A DNA stretch of 64,000 nucleotides, from assembly GCF_000223905.1 (NCBI RefSeq), contig NC_015948.1, positions 1 to 64,000 of the forward strand. The letters run 5' to 3'. The translations under genes were made by a program, and so were the position numbers. Within the stretch, counting starts at the first letter, position 1; the number at the start of each line of letters is the position of its first letter. The notes beneath the pieces were generated by a model. It was not told where the DNA came from, searched no databases, and was given only the letters and a program-made list of their open reading frames with translations. The DNA is from Haloarcula hispanica ATCC 33960. Lineage in GTDB: Archaea; Halobacteriota; Halobacteria; Halobacteriales; Haloarculaceae. Below, in pieces: positions 1-8,337 of this stretch.

Positions 1-1575
1 ATGACTGACGAAAGCGACAACTCGGCCCCGGCATCCGACCCGTCGACGACAGAGACGTCGAACGACGTCGACGGGTCCGACGAGCAACTCGATGTCGAAA
101 CGGACTCCGGGGCATCGACCGGGCCGTCCGATCTCGACGACGTTATTCTCGACAATCTCGATGCCGGATCCGACGATCCCTCAGACGAGGCGTCCCGCGG
201 CCTGTTCGACGACCTTCTCGAAGGGGAACCCATTTTCGAGAACAAGGAGGTCCTCCGCCCCTCCTACACGCCGCACAAACTCCCCCACCGCGAGGAGCAG
301 ATCAACAACATGGCGACGATTCTCGTCACCGCCTTGCGCGGCGATACGCCGTCGAACATCCTCATCTATGGCAAGACTGGAACGGGGAAAACCGCGTCCG
401 CGAAGTTCGTCAGCGAGGAACTCGAAACGACCTCACAGAAGTACGAGGTTCCCTGTGAAGTGGAGTACATCAACTGCGAGGTGACCGACACCCAGTACCG
501 CGTGCTGGCCCAGCTCGCGAACAAGTTCATCGACAAGAACGCCCAGCTCATCGACGACCGCATCGCCGAACTCGAAGATCTCCGATCGCGTGCACGCGAG
601 AACGCGGCTGCACTCGAAGAGACGGCGTTCGATTCCCTCGACGACATCGAAACCGAAATCGAATCGCTGGAAGCCGACAAGGCGGAGTTCGAGGAAGTCC
701 CGATGACGGGGTGGCCGACGGACCGGGTGTACAGCTCATTTTTCGATGCCGTCGACTACCACGAGCGCGTGGTCGTCATCATGCTCGACGAGATCGACAA
801 GCTCGTCGAGAAAAGCGGCGACGACACGCTGTACAACCTCTCCCGGATGAACTCCGAACTGGAGAACTCCCGCGTCTCGATTATGGGCATCTCGAACGAC
901 CTGAAATTCACCGACTTCCTCGATCCACGGGTCAAGTCCAGCCTTGGTGAAGAGGAAATCGTCTTCCCCCCCTACGACGCGAATCAGCTTCGGGACATCC
1001 TCCAGGCACGCTCGGACGTGGCGTTCAAAGGCGACGCGCTCACTGAGGACGTCATCCCGCTGTGTGCGGCCTTCGCCGCACAGGAACACGGGGACGCACG
1101 CCGGGCGCTCGACCTCCTCCGGACGGCCGGCGAACTCGCCGAGCGTGACCAGACGGACAACGTCCTTGAAGACCACGTCCGGCAGGCTCAGGAGAAGATC
1201 GAACTCGACCGCGTCGTCGAGGTCGTCCGGACGCTCCCCACGCAGTCGAAGATTGTCCTCTTTGCCATCATCTTGCTGGAAAAGAACGGCGTCCACAACA
1301 TCAACACCGGCGAGGTGTTCAACATCTACAAGAACCTCTGTGAGGAGATCGACGCCGACATCCTGACACAGCGCCGCGTCACCGACCTCATCTCGGAGCT
1401 GGATATGCTCGGCATCGTCAACGCCGTCGTCGTCTCGAAGGGCCGCTACGGGCGCACGAAAGAGATCTCCCTCTCGGTTCCAACCGAAGAGACGGAGGCG
1501 GTGCTCCTGTCGGATTCGAGACTCGGCGATATCGACGACGTCCAGCCGTTCGTCCAGGCCCGGTTCGACAACTGA
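1..1575 (+). CDS. orc1: Orc1/Cdc6 replication initiator ATPase
   Basis: AAA+ initiator that binds origin repeats and helps load MCM at an archaeal replication origin. Walker A GKTGTGKT lies at residues 124-131, Walker B MLDEID at about 261-266, a sensor-1 region follows (GISND), and the sensor-2 arginines are in GDARRALD at about 364-371. A winged-helix region occupies the last ~130 residues. At 524 aa it is longer than many archaeal Orc1 proteins. The first ~75 residues are an acidic Asp/Ser-rich tail, and a Glu-rich, probably coiled-coil insertion (about 178-230) separates Walker A from Walker B. The ATG is the first base of the window, so an upstream start cannot be excluded. Downstream signal peptidase and PolD genes fit an origin neighbourhood; the origin would be to the left, outside the window. 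Confidence 0.93.
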   Translation: MTDESDNSAPASDPSTTETSNDVDGSDEQLDVETDSGASTGPSDLDDVILDNLDAGSDDPSDEASRGLFDDLLEGEPIFENKEVLRPSYTPHKLPHREEQINNMATILVTALRGDTPSNILIYGKTGTGKTASAKFVSEELETTSQKYEVPCEVEYINCEVTDTQYRVLAQLANKFIDKNAQLIDDRIAELEDLRSRARENAAALEETAFDSLDDIETEIESLEADKAEFEEVPMTGWPTDRVYSSFFDAVDYHERVVVIMLDEIDKLVEKSGDDTLYNLSRMNSELENSRVSIMGISNDLKFTDFLDPRVKSSLGEEEIVFPPYDANQLRDILQARSDVAFKGDALTEDVIPLCAAFAAQEHGDARRALDLLRTAGELAERDQTDNVLEDHVRQAQEKIELDRVVEVVRTLPTQSKIVLFAIILLEKNGVHNINTGEVFNIYKNLCEEIDADILTQRRVTDLISELDMLGIVNAVVVSKGRYGRTKEISLSVPTEETEAVLLSDSRLGDIDDVQPFVQARFDN

Positions 1576-1644
1576 CCTGCGAACTGTATTCGCGCTCGAC
1601 AGCTCGGCCGTTCCAGGTGAAAAAATCCCCTTCGAGTGATACGG

Positions 1645-2355
1645 CTACCCGGCCGCGGTTCCGTTCACCGCTGTGAGTCCTGTCTCGTTCGTCATCGTCG
1701 GCTCCGTCTCGTCTGTTACTTCACCAGCCGTTCCGGCCTTGTTCCACTGGAGTCGGACCTGTCCCAGCAACGGGACCCGTATCTCTGCCGTACCGACGAC
1801 CCACCCGGGTTTGACCGGTTCGCTGATGGGGGGAGAGCCGACCTGATCGTATCGGCCGTTTTTGTCGCCCTTGGTGATGAAGCCGGCGTGGTCGGCCGGA
1901 CAGGAGCTGAGGTCGTCGCAACTGTCCGCACTGCCGATGTAGTCCTTGTTCGCGCGGTCGTACCAGTTCTCGTCCTCCTCAACCCACAGCATCGCTCGGT
2001 GGATGATCGGAGTCTGCCGACTGTTGCCGTCGGGCTCGTATACGATAACGTCGCCCGGACGCTGGAACGTCCGGTAGCTGTCGTCGTTCGCTGCGGTGAC
2101 GACACCCCCGTGATCACCCGGGCCGGAGAACCGCTCCTCTTCCATCACGAACACGAGGTCGCCTTCCTTGATATGGGGGTCCATGCTCGGGCTTTCGATA
2201 GCGACGAGCGGAGGCCACACGCCGCTGACGGCGAACAGCAACACCCCGACGAGCAGGACTGAGCCGGCGCTACTGACGATATCGGCCACGTACATCATCC
2301 CTCCCGGCCTCTCGGTTTCGTCTCCATCCGACGACCGACGGTCTGACCCGGCCAT
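1645..2355 (-). CDS. Archaeal type I signal peptidase (first of tandem pair)
   Basis: Membrane-bound Sec11-type signal peptidase that removes Sec signal peptides outside the membrane. One N-terminal membrane segment (about residues 25-45, SAGSVLLVGVLLFAVSGVW) leads straight into the catalytic-serine motif IESPSMDPHI. The conserved His is in TPIIHRAML and the Asp region is GFITKGDKNGRYDQVG, giving the ER-type Ser/His/Asp arrangement used by archaea. The ATG at 2355 (MAGSDRRSS) was chosen because the upstream 66 codons overlap the neighbouring gene and read like non-coding sequence. Its closest relative in view is the next gene on the same strand, clearly a paralogue. About 236 aa. Confidence 0.9.
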   Translation of the reverse strand: MAGSDRRSSDGDETERPGGMMYVADIVSSAGSVLLVGVLLFAVSGVWPPLVAIESPSMDPHIKEGDLVFVMEEERFSGPGDHGGVVTAANDDSYRTFQRPGDVIVYEPDGNSRQTPIIHRAMLWVEEDENWYDRANKDYIGSADSCDDLSSCPADHAGFITKGDKNGRYDQVGSPPISEPVKPGWVVGTAEIRVPLLGQVRLQWNKAGTAGEVTDETEPTMTNETGLTAVNGTAAG

Positions 2356-2426
2356 TCGTACCACGAATACTCGGAGGCGGCCAATCAACTTTCTGTTGTT
2401 GGACCGAACGCTATCTTCCGATTTGC

Positions 2427-3137
2427 TCAGGCTGCCGCTGGTGCTGTAGCTCCTCCGACCGGTATCGACACCGACGTGTGCCATAGCTGAGACGGTTGGA
2501 CTCGGACGTATCCGAGACGAGGGATTCGGAAGGTCCCGGTTCCAATGACCCACTCCGGGCGGACAACGGTGCTTGCCCCGGTGACCTGATCGTATCTAGT
2601 GTTGGTTACTTTGTTGTCACCTTTCGTAATAAACCCAGCATGCGGCGCCGGACAGTTCTGTAGTTCGTCGCAACTGTCCGCGCTCCCGACATACGTCTGG
2701 TTCGCGCGGTCGTACCAGTTCTCGCCGGCATCGACCCACAGCATCGACCGGTGGATGATCGGCGTTCGCTGCTCGTTACCGTTGGGTTCGAAGACGATGA
2801 CGTCCCCGGGCTGCTGAAAGGTCCGATAGCCGGTCTCTGTCCCGGCCGCTGCCGTTACAACGCCGTGACGGGCCGCCTGTCCCGAGAAGCGCTCCGCGTC
2901 CATGACGAACACCATATCGCCGGTGTCGATGTGTGGCTCCATGCTCCCGCTTTCGATGGCGACCAGTGGCGGCCACACCCCGCTGACAGCAAACAGGAAC
3001 GCGCCGACGAGCACCACTGCCCCGACGCTCGTACCGATGTCACGGACGTATAGCGCGAGACGAAACGCAGGGCTGGCCTCCACAGACTCCTCTGTCCCGT
3101 CTGGAGGCGTGCTACTGGTCGGTTCGTCCCGGCCCAT
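2427..3137 (-). CDS. Archaeal type I signal peptidase (second of tandem pair)
   Basis: Paralogue of the gene at 1645-2355, same strand and same length (236 aa), 71 bases upstream of it. It carries the same N-terminal membrane anchor and catalytic blocks: Ser in IESGSMEPHI, His in TPIIHRSMLW, Asp in GFITKGDNK. Both copies share the run RFSG, RTFQ(Q/R)PGDVIV and WYDRAN, so the duplication is recent or constrained. Haloarchaea commonly encode more than one Sec11 enzyme with different importance for growth, and a tandem pair fits that. It is divergent from the PolD small-subunit gene, which starts about 80-90 bases away. Confidence 0.9.
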   Translation of the reverse strand: MGRDEPTSSTPPDGTEESVEASPAFRLALYVRDIGTSVGAVVLVGAFLFAVSGVWPPLVAIESGSMEPHIDTGDMVFVMDAERFSGQAARHGVVTAAAGTETGYRTFQQPGDVIVFEPNGNEQRTPIIHRSMLWVDAGENWYDRANQTYVGSADSCDELQNCPAPHAGFITKGDNKVTNTRYDQVTGASTVVRPEWVIGTGTFRIPRLGYVRVQPSQLWHTSVSIPVGGATAPAAA

Positions 3138-3216
3138 CCTATCTCGGATTGCCGACAGCGGGGTATCAATCTTGTGACGGCCGTTGGTTCGCTATCCTTT
3201 TGGCCGCAGACACTGA

Positions 3217-4794
3217 GTGTGGAACGTGCCTCTGGAGACGCCGGCACGAATCGTCAGCGAACTCGCGAGCCGCGGCTACAACGCGGAGCGCGAGGCAGTG
3301 ACTCGGATCGCCGACACATCGGACCCATCGGCGACGCTGGAACGTGCACTCGAAACCCTCCCCGACGACGCGCTGAAGCTGACAACCGACCACGTCGACT
3401 CCGTGATTGAAGCGACAGAAGCCACCGGGGGATCGCCGAATACCGAACCAAACCCCGGAAACGAAACTACCGGCACTCCACCCAATTCACACCCCTCCGT
3501 TTCGACTGGAGCAGGTGCAGCCACGTCGACCGAACCGGGTGGGTCCGTTCCACCTGAAACGGGGGGGTCACGGGACGTGGACACATCCCTCCGGGCAATC
3601 GAAGTCGCGAACGACATGACCGGCCAGTCTACCGGGACCGGCGAGTACTCGGACTTCGTCGCGGTGTTTCGGGACCGCTACGAGAAACTGGCGAGCAAGC
3701 TGCGCGGCAGAGTGAACCACCGGCCGACTGACGCTATCGAGAACATGGGCGGCGGCAGCGACGCTGCGCTGATCGGCATGGTCTCGGACATCCGTTCGAC
3801 CGCTAGCGGGCACTGGCTCGTCGAACTGGAGGACACGAACGGGACCTTCCCCTGCCTCGTGATGAAAGACCGGCCTATCGCCGATCTGGTCCAGCAGTTG
3901 CTTATGGACGAGGTCATCGCCGTCGAGGGGACGCTGGCCGACGACGCCGGCATCCTGTTCGTGGACTCGCTGTACTTCCCGGACGTGCCCCGAACGCACA
4001 GCCCTTCGACCGCCGACCGGCACGTTCAGGCGGCGCTCATCTCCGACGTCCACGTCGGGAGCCAGGAGTTCATGGAGGACGCCTGGCACCGCTTCACCGA
4101 CTGGCTCCACACCTCCGAAGCCGAGAACGTCGAGTATCTGCTCATCGCCGGCGACATGGTCGAGGGCGTCGGTATCTATCCAGAGCAGGACGAGGAACTG
4201 GACATCATCGACATCTACGACCAGTACCGCGCGTTCTCGGAGTACCTCAAGGAAGTCCCGGGCGACATGGAGATTCGGATGATTCCGGGCAACCACGACG
4301 CCGTTCGGCTGGCCGAGCCCCAGCCCGGCTTCGACGAGGAACTCAGAGACATCATGACTGCTCACGACGCTCAGGTCCACTCTAATCCCTCGCTGGTCAC
4401 CGTCGAGGGCGTCACAGTGTTGATGTACCACGGCGTTTCGCTGGACGAGGTCATCGCCGAACTCCCCGACGAGGAAGCGAGCTACGAGGAGCCACACAAG
4501 GCGATGTATCAGCTCCTGAAAAAGCGCCACGTCGCGCCGCAGTACGGGGGCCACACCCGGCTTGCCCCCGAGGACCGCGACTATCTGGTCATGGAGGAGG
4601 TCCCGGACGTGTTCCACACCGGCCACGTCCACAAGCTCGGCTGGGGCGAGTATCACAACGTCGTTGCGCTGAACTCCGGGTGCTGGCAGGCCCAGACCGA
4701 GTTCCAGAAGAGCGTCAACATCGACCCGGACGCCGGCTTCGCGCCGATTCTAGATCTGGATACGCTTTCGATGACGGTCCGGAAGTTTACCTAA
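3217..4794 (+). CDS. polB: DNA polymerase D small subunit (DP1)
   Basis: Small subunit of the archaeal replicative polymerase PolD; it provides the Mre11-like 3'-5' exonuclease and an OB-fold scaffold. An N-terminal helical region is followed by a Gly/Thr/Pro-rich linker (about residues 70-130), then an OB-fold. A calcineurin-like phosphoesterase domain starts near residue 274 with LISDVHVGS, GDMVEGVG, GNHDAVRLAEP, MYHGVS and GHVHKLG, all metal-binding motifs intact, so the nuclease should be active. The start is GTG at 3217, or more likely the in-frame GTG at 3226 (PLETPARIV), which would give about 522 aa. No ATG is available in this region. Followed by a T-rich stretch (4799-4803). Confidence 0.93.
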   Translation: MWNVPLETPARIVSELASRGYNAEREAVTRIADTSDPSATLERALETLPDDALKLTTDHVDSVIEATEATGGSPNTEPNPGNETTGTPPNSHPSVSTGAGAATSTEPGGSVPPETGGSRDVDTSLRAIEVANDMTGQSTGTGEYSDFVAVFRDRYEKLASKLRGRVNHRPTDAIENMGGGSDAALIGMVSDIRSTASGHWLVELEDTNGTFPCLVMKDRPIADLVQQLLMDEVIAVEGTLADDAGILFVDSLYFPDVPRTHSPSTADRHVQAALISDVHVGSQEFMEDAWHRFTDWLHTSEAENVEYLLIAGDMVEGVGIYPEQDEELDIIDIYDQYRAFSEYLKEVPGDMEIRMIPGNHDAVRLAEPQPGFDEELRDIMTAHDAQVHSNPSLVTVEGVTVLMYHGVSLDEVIAELPDEEASYEEPHKAMYQLLKKRHVAPQYGGHTRLAPEDRDYLVMEEVPDVFHTGHVHKLGWGEYHNVVALNSGCWQAQTEFQKSVNIDPDAGFAPILDLDTLSMTVRKFT

Positions 4795-5142
4795 CCACCT
4801 TTTTCCACGGGGGCCTCGCGCTCGCCGGGGCCGAGCGCTCAACCCCCGTACAAAAACGTGGGCGAAAAAGGCCGGACGCCAGGCGACCGGTATGCTAACC
4901 GCCCGGCACGACCGCAGGCCTGCCCTTCCCCGGGTCGCTTCGGGTGCGACAGTTGTCGCACCACTCGCTCCCGGCCGTCCGCCTGTTTGTACGTTGTCTC
5001 GACAGCACCGCCCAGATTGTACCCTGTCGACCCATGGCCGAACCTATTCGGCATTAGTGCGAAGAATCACCGGTATCTCGTAGCAGTGGCGGGGCTGACC
5101 GGTGTGGCTGTTATTAAGACCCGTCCGGTGGAAGCGGGGTGT
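4795..5142. other. Intergenic region with hairpin and repeat
   Basis: 348 bases with no convincing gene. Just after the polymerase stop is a CCACCTTTTTCC terminator-like run. A GC-rich inverted repeat GCGCTCG/CGAGCGC follows (about 4818-4838). AAAAACGTGGGCGAAA at 4852-4867 is repeated exactly at 8290-8305. A perfect 8-bp stem with a 4-base loop (GGTGCGAC-AGTT-GTCGCACC) lies at 4943-4962. The right end holds the promoter of the next gene. Confidence 0.6.
5111..5118 (+). promoter_or_regulatory. TATA-like box for the MetY-like gene
   Basis: TTATTAAG centred about 28 bases before the ATG at 5143. This spacing predicts a transcript starting at or a few bases before the start codon (leaderless), as is common in haloarchaea. 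Confidence 0.55.
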
Positions 5143-6441
5143 ATGAGTGACGACCAAGACCACGGATTCGAAACCGACGCGCTGCACGTCGGGCAGGAAG
5201 AGCCGGACGCCGAGACCCGCTCGCGCGCGCCACCGCTGTACCAGACAACATCCTACGTCTTCGAGGACGCCGAGGACGCCGCAAAGCAGTTCGCGCTGGA
5301 GAAGCCGGGCCACATCTACTCGCGGCTAATGAACCCCACCGTCGGCATGCTACAGGAACGGCTGGCGGCGCTGGAAGGCGGCGTCGGCGCGGTCGCCACC
5401 GCCTCCGGCATGGCGTCGCTGAATCTCGCCACCTTCCTGCTCGCAGACGTCGGCGACAACGTCGTCACGGCGTCGTCGCTGTACGGCGGGACCTACACCT
5501 ACTACACCCACACCGCGCCGCGAAACGGCGTCGAGACCCGCTTCGTCGATACGCTCGACTACGACGCCTACGCCGAGGCTATCGACGAGAACACCGCCTA
5601 CGTCCACTGTGAGACCATCGGCAACCCGTCGCTGGTCACACCGGACTTCGAGCGCCTCGCCGAAATCGCCCACGACCACGGCGTCCCCTTCTTCGTCGAC
5701 AACACCTTCGCGACGCCGTACCTCTGCAACCCAATCGAACACGGGGCCGACCTCGTCTGGAACTCCACGACGAAGTGGATTCACGGCCACGGCACCACCG
5801 TCGGCGGCGTTCTCGTCGACGGTGGCTCCTTCCCGTGGGAGGAACACGCCGATAAATACCCCGAAATCGCCGGCGACAACCCCGCGTACCACGGCGTCAA
5901 CTTCCGGGAGCGGTTCGACGACGCGGCCTTCACCTACGCCGCCATCGCCCGCGGCCTCCGCGACCTGGGCTGCCAGCAGTCACCCTTCGACGCCTGGCAG
6001 ACGATGCAGGGCCTGGAGACGCTGCCCGCGCGGATGGACCGCCACTGCGACAACGCCATAGGCGTCGCCGAGTTCCTCGCCGACCACCCCGAGGTCTCGT
6101 GGGTCACCTACCCCGGCCTCGAAGACCACGAAACGCACGACACCGCCAGCGAGTACCTCGACGGCGGCTACGGCGGCATGATAACGTTCGGCCTCGACGC
6201 GGGGTACGACGCCGCCCGAACGACCGTCGAATCGACGGAGATCGCCTCCCTGCTGGCAAACGTCGGCGATGCGAAGACGCTCATCATCCACCCTGCCTCG
6301 ACCACCCACCAGCAGCTCACTGACGAGGAGAAGGCCGCCGCCGGCGTCACTGATGACATGGTCCGACTCTCCGTCGGCACCGAATCCGTCGAGGATATCA
6401 AAGCCGACCTCGACCAGGCTATCGGTCAGGCAACCAACTAA
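5143..6441 (+). CDS. metY: O-acetylhomoserine sulfhydrylase-like PLP enzyme
   Basis: PLP-dependent Cys/Met-metabolism enzyme of 432 aa, most likely making homocysteine from O-acetylhomoserine and sulfide. The N-terminal block FETDALHVGQ plus SRAPPLYQTTSY and YSRLMNPTVGMLQERLAALE are characteristic of the family. The PLP lysine is K211 in NSTTKWIHGHGT, and VDNTFATPYLCNP precedes it. The C-terminal LIIHPASTTH and RLSVGTESVEDIKADL blocks are present. The length fits MetY (about 430) rather than cystathionine synthases/lyases (about 380-400). The ATG at 5143 follows a TATA-like box and begins the conserved protein; the frame is open further upstream but reads through intergenic repeats. Cystathionine gamma-synthase activity is a weaker alternative. 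Confidence 0.88.
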   Translation: MSDDQDHGFETDALHVGQEEPDAETRSRAPPLYQTTSYVFEDAEDAAKQFALEKPGHIYSRLMNPTVGMLQERLAALEGGVGAVATASGMASLNLATFLLADVGDNVVTASSLYGGTYTYYTHTAPRNGVETRFVDTLDYDAYAEAIDENTAYVHCETIGNPSLVTPDFERLAEIAHDHGVPFFVDNTFATPYLCNPIEHGADLVWNSTTKWIHGHGTTVGGVLVDGGSFPWEEHADKYPEIAGDNPAYHGVNFRERFDDAAFTYAAIARGLRDLGCQQSPFDAWQTMQGLETLPARMDRHCDNAIGVAEFLADHPEVSWVTYPGLEDHETHDTASEYLDGGYGGMITFGLDAGYDAARTTVESTEIASLLANVGDAKTLIIHPASTTHQQLTDEEKAAAGVTDDMVRLSVGTESVEDIKADLDQAIGQATN

Positions 6442-6729
6442 CCGAAGATACAGTATTTTAGAGACAATATCTGGACACCCGTACCAAAGTGGCGCAAGAA
6501 TTCACCTGTTCACTAGGTTTATTACGGGAGAGGATAATGTATTCAATGAACCGTCGCCGGTAGCGAGCACGCGTCGGTTCACGCTCAACCATACTCTGTC
6601 ATTGGTCCGACAACGAACGCTCGCGTCCGTGGGGAGCGTGCCTCTCCCTGCTTCAATCTCTCATCCGATACTGGTCAGCGGCGAGAACGGCTTCAATGCA
6701 CAATCCGGAGCGCGAGCGCGGAAACTGCG

Positions 6730-7362
6730 CTACAGGACGTCTTCGGCTTCCAGCAGGTCGTACAGTTCGTCCATCGTCTCGACCGACGTGTCACACGACG
6801 GTGCGACGGCCGGTTTCGGGTCGAAGCCGATAGCCAGGTTCGCGACTTCGAGCATCGGCAGGTCGTTAGCTCCGTCCCCGACCGCGACGGTCGTGTCCCG
6901 GTCCTCGCCGGTGACAGCGGTCACAACCTCCATCGCATCGTCTTTGGTCCCGGAGATGAGCGGGCCGCGGACCTCACCGGTGAGTTCTCCGTCTGTCATA
7001 ACCAGCCGATTGGCGACGATAGCGTCGACTTCGACCCCCTCCGTTTCGAGTGCAGCCTCGACGCCGCGCTCGAACCCGCCGGTGAGGATAGCGACGTAGA
7101 CGCCGGCGTCCCGCAGAGCTTCGATGATCTCTGCCGCGCCGGGGCGCAGGGCGACCTCGTCGAAGGCGTCCTGTGCCTTCTCCTCGGAGAGGCCTTCGAG
7201 GAGCGCACACCGCTGGCGGAGACTTTCGGCGTACTCGATTTCGTTGTTCATCGCGCGCTCTGTGATGTCGGCCATGTCCTCGGCCGTCCCGTTCTGGCTT
7301 CCCAGCAGGACCGTCATCTCCGAATCGGAGAGCGTCCCGTCGAAGTCGAAGGCGACTAGCAT
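6730..7362 (-). CDS. serB: HAD-family phosphoserine phosphatase-like protein
   Basis: HAD-superfamily phosphatase of 210 aa, probably the last step of serine synthesis (phosphoserine to serine). Motif I is DFDGTLSD near the N-terminus with the nucleophilic Asp, motif II is ILTGGFERG, and motifs III/IV are GDGANDLPML with an upstream Lys in GTKDDAME. The helical cap between motifs I and II (MADITERAMNNEIEYAESL) is the SerB type. The ATG at 7362 gives the normal compact N-terminus MLVAFDFDGT; an upstream ATG at 7422 adds 20 unrelated residues and would overlap the neighbouring gene. Other HAD substrates are possible. Confidence 0.8.
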   Translation of the reverse strand: MLVAFDFDGTLSDSEMTVLLGSQNGTAEDMADITERAMNNEIEYAESLRQRCALLEGLSEEKAQDAFDEVALRPGAAEIIEALRDAGVYVAILTGGFERGVEAALETEGVEVDAIVANRLVMTDGELTGEVRGPLISGTKDDAMEVVTAVTGEDRDTTVAVGDGANDLPMLEVANLAIGFDPKPAVAPSCDTSVETMDELYDLLEAEDVL

Positions 7363-7411
7363 TGCCCGCGAGTTTCGCGTGGAGGGTTTCAAAACATCCG
7401 GTTTCGGCTGG

Positions 7412-8035
7412 TCAACCGACAACGCCGAGCGGAATCCCGACGGTCCAGTACAGCAGGAGCGCGTACAGTGCGTCGATCCACAGGAACTCGAGCAGGCTAA
7501 ACAGCATTGATAGCAACGCCAGTGGGTAGCCGACGACCCGTAGCAGGCTCCCCGTCTCCCGGGACCGATCCCATAGCGCGCTTGTCGGGCCTTGGTTCGG
7601 GAAGGCGTGGGCGGCTACAACGAACCCGGGGTATATCGACGCGAACCAGACCAGTCCATCGCCATCACCGACGACACCCACTATCTCCAGGCCGACTGCA
7701 CCGGTGAACAACACTAGCGCCAGGGTCGACATGACGAAGAACGGGCCGAGGATGACTCCGAACAGGGTTCGGTATGGCTTGACCCCATGGTAGTTAGTGA
7801 ACTGCTCCAGCCGTTCTCCCTCACCCGGGTCTTCGCCGTCAGCGAGGACCCGCGAGACTCGGGCCATTGCTTCTTCAGTATTTTCGACCTCGTCTAAATC
7901 TATGCCCTTATCGACCGCTAACCGCGCTGCTGGAACGTTGTACTTCTGGTTGAATACGCCCTGAACGACGTTGTTTACAAGTATCCCCGGAAACGTGACA
8001 ATGTTGAACAGCAGTCCGATAAGCCCAAATATCAT
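7412..8035 (-). CDS. Uncharacterised four-to-five-helix membrane protein
   Basis: 207-aa protein I do not recognise beyond a haloarchaeal membrane protein. Hydrophobic segments are at about residues 1-22, 88-120, 125-148 and 165-205. A hydrophilic acidic loop (about 45-80) holds DEVENTEEAMARVSRVL, and a YPGFVVAAHAFPNQGPTSALW segment sits between helices. It has no HEXXH or other catalytic motif. The upstream region is unusually AT-rich (8036-8085), and a GGAG lies 7 bases before the ATG on the coding strand, a possible Shine-Dalgarno site. Downstream of it, serB is read in the same direction after a 49-base gap. Confidence 0.7.
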   Translation of the reverse strand: MIFGLIGLLFNIVTFPGILVNNVVQGVFNQKYNVPAARLAVDKGIDLDEVENTEEAMARVSRVLADGEDPGEGERLEQFTNYHGVKPYRTLFGVILGPFFVMSTLALVLFTGAVGLEIVGVVGDGDGLVWFASIYPGFVVAAHAFPNQGPTSALWDRSRETGSLLRVVGYPLALLSMLFSLLEFLWIDALYALLLYWTVGIPLGVVG

Positions 8036-8337
8036 CTATATTCTCCTATATTTTATCAAAACAAACTATTTGTATTAAACACTGCTTCAATATCGACTGC
8101 CGATAGAGAGGCCACTCTGGAGTTACGTTGCTACCACAGCGGGTCTCCTCCTGCATCTCTGGGGCGAGCTACCCTATTTGAGCCGGTGTGGGTCAGGGCT
8201 TCGGCGGCGGCCCGTCGTAGGCGTCGGCATCCACCTTTTTCAGCATCACCGTTCCTCACTCGCTCCGCTCGTTGCGGGACGGTTCCTGGAAAAACGTGGG
8301 CGAAACTGCTCGCCGATGGCGACCGATATACAGTTCC
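8036..8337. other. Intergenic region with helicase-tail vestige and repeats
   Basis: 302 bases without an intact gene. The left 50 bases are AT-rich promoter sequence for the membrane protein on the minus strand. 8193-8246 encodes, on the minus strand, a vestigial C-terminal tail of the adjacent helicase. 8255-8276 is a 22-base motif repeated exactly at 20371-20392. 8290-8305 repeats 4852-4867. Confidence 0.65.
8193..8246 (-). pseudogene. Vestigial duplicate of the Rad3-like helicase C-terminus
   Basis: Reading the minus strand from 8246 gives MLKKVDADAYDGPPPKP and a TGA stop. The intact helicase ends MLNFYQDMDAYDGPPPKP and a TAG stop at 8338. The last ten residues are identical and the start of the tail matches, but the middle and the stop codon differ. 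The fragment therefore derives from a diverged allele or paralogue rather than a simple fresh duplication. It lies 145 bases downstream of the present stop. Confidence 0.7.

Noticed and set aside
1..4800. Replication origin with ORB repeats inside the window
   Set aside because: No long repeats or large AT-rich stretch were seen between orc1 and the following genes; the origin is more likely left of position 1.
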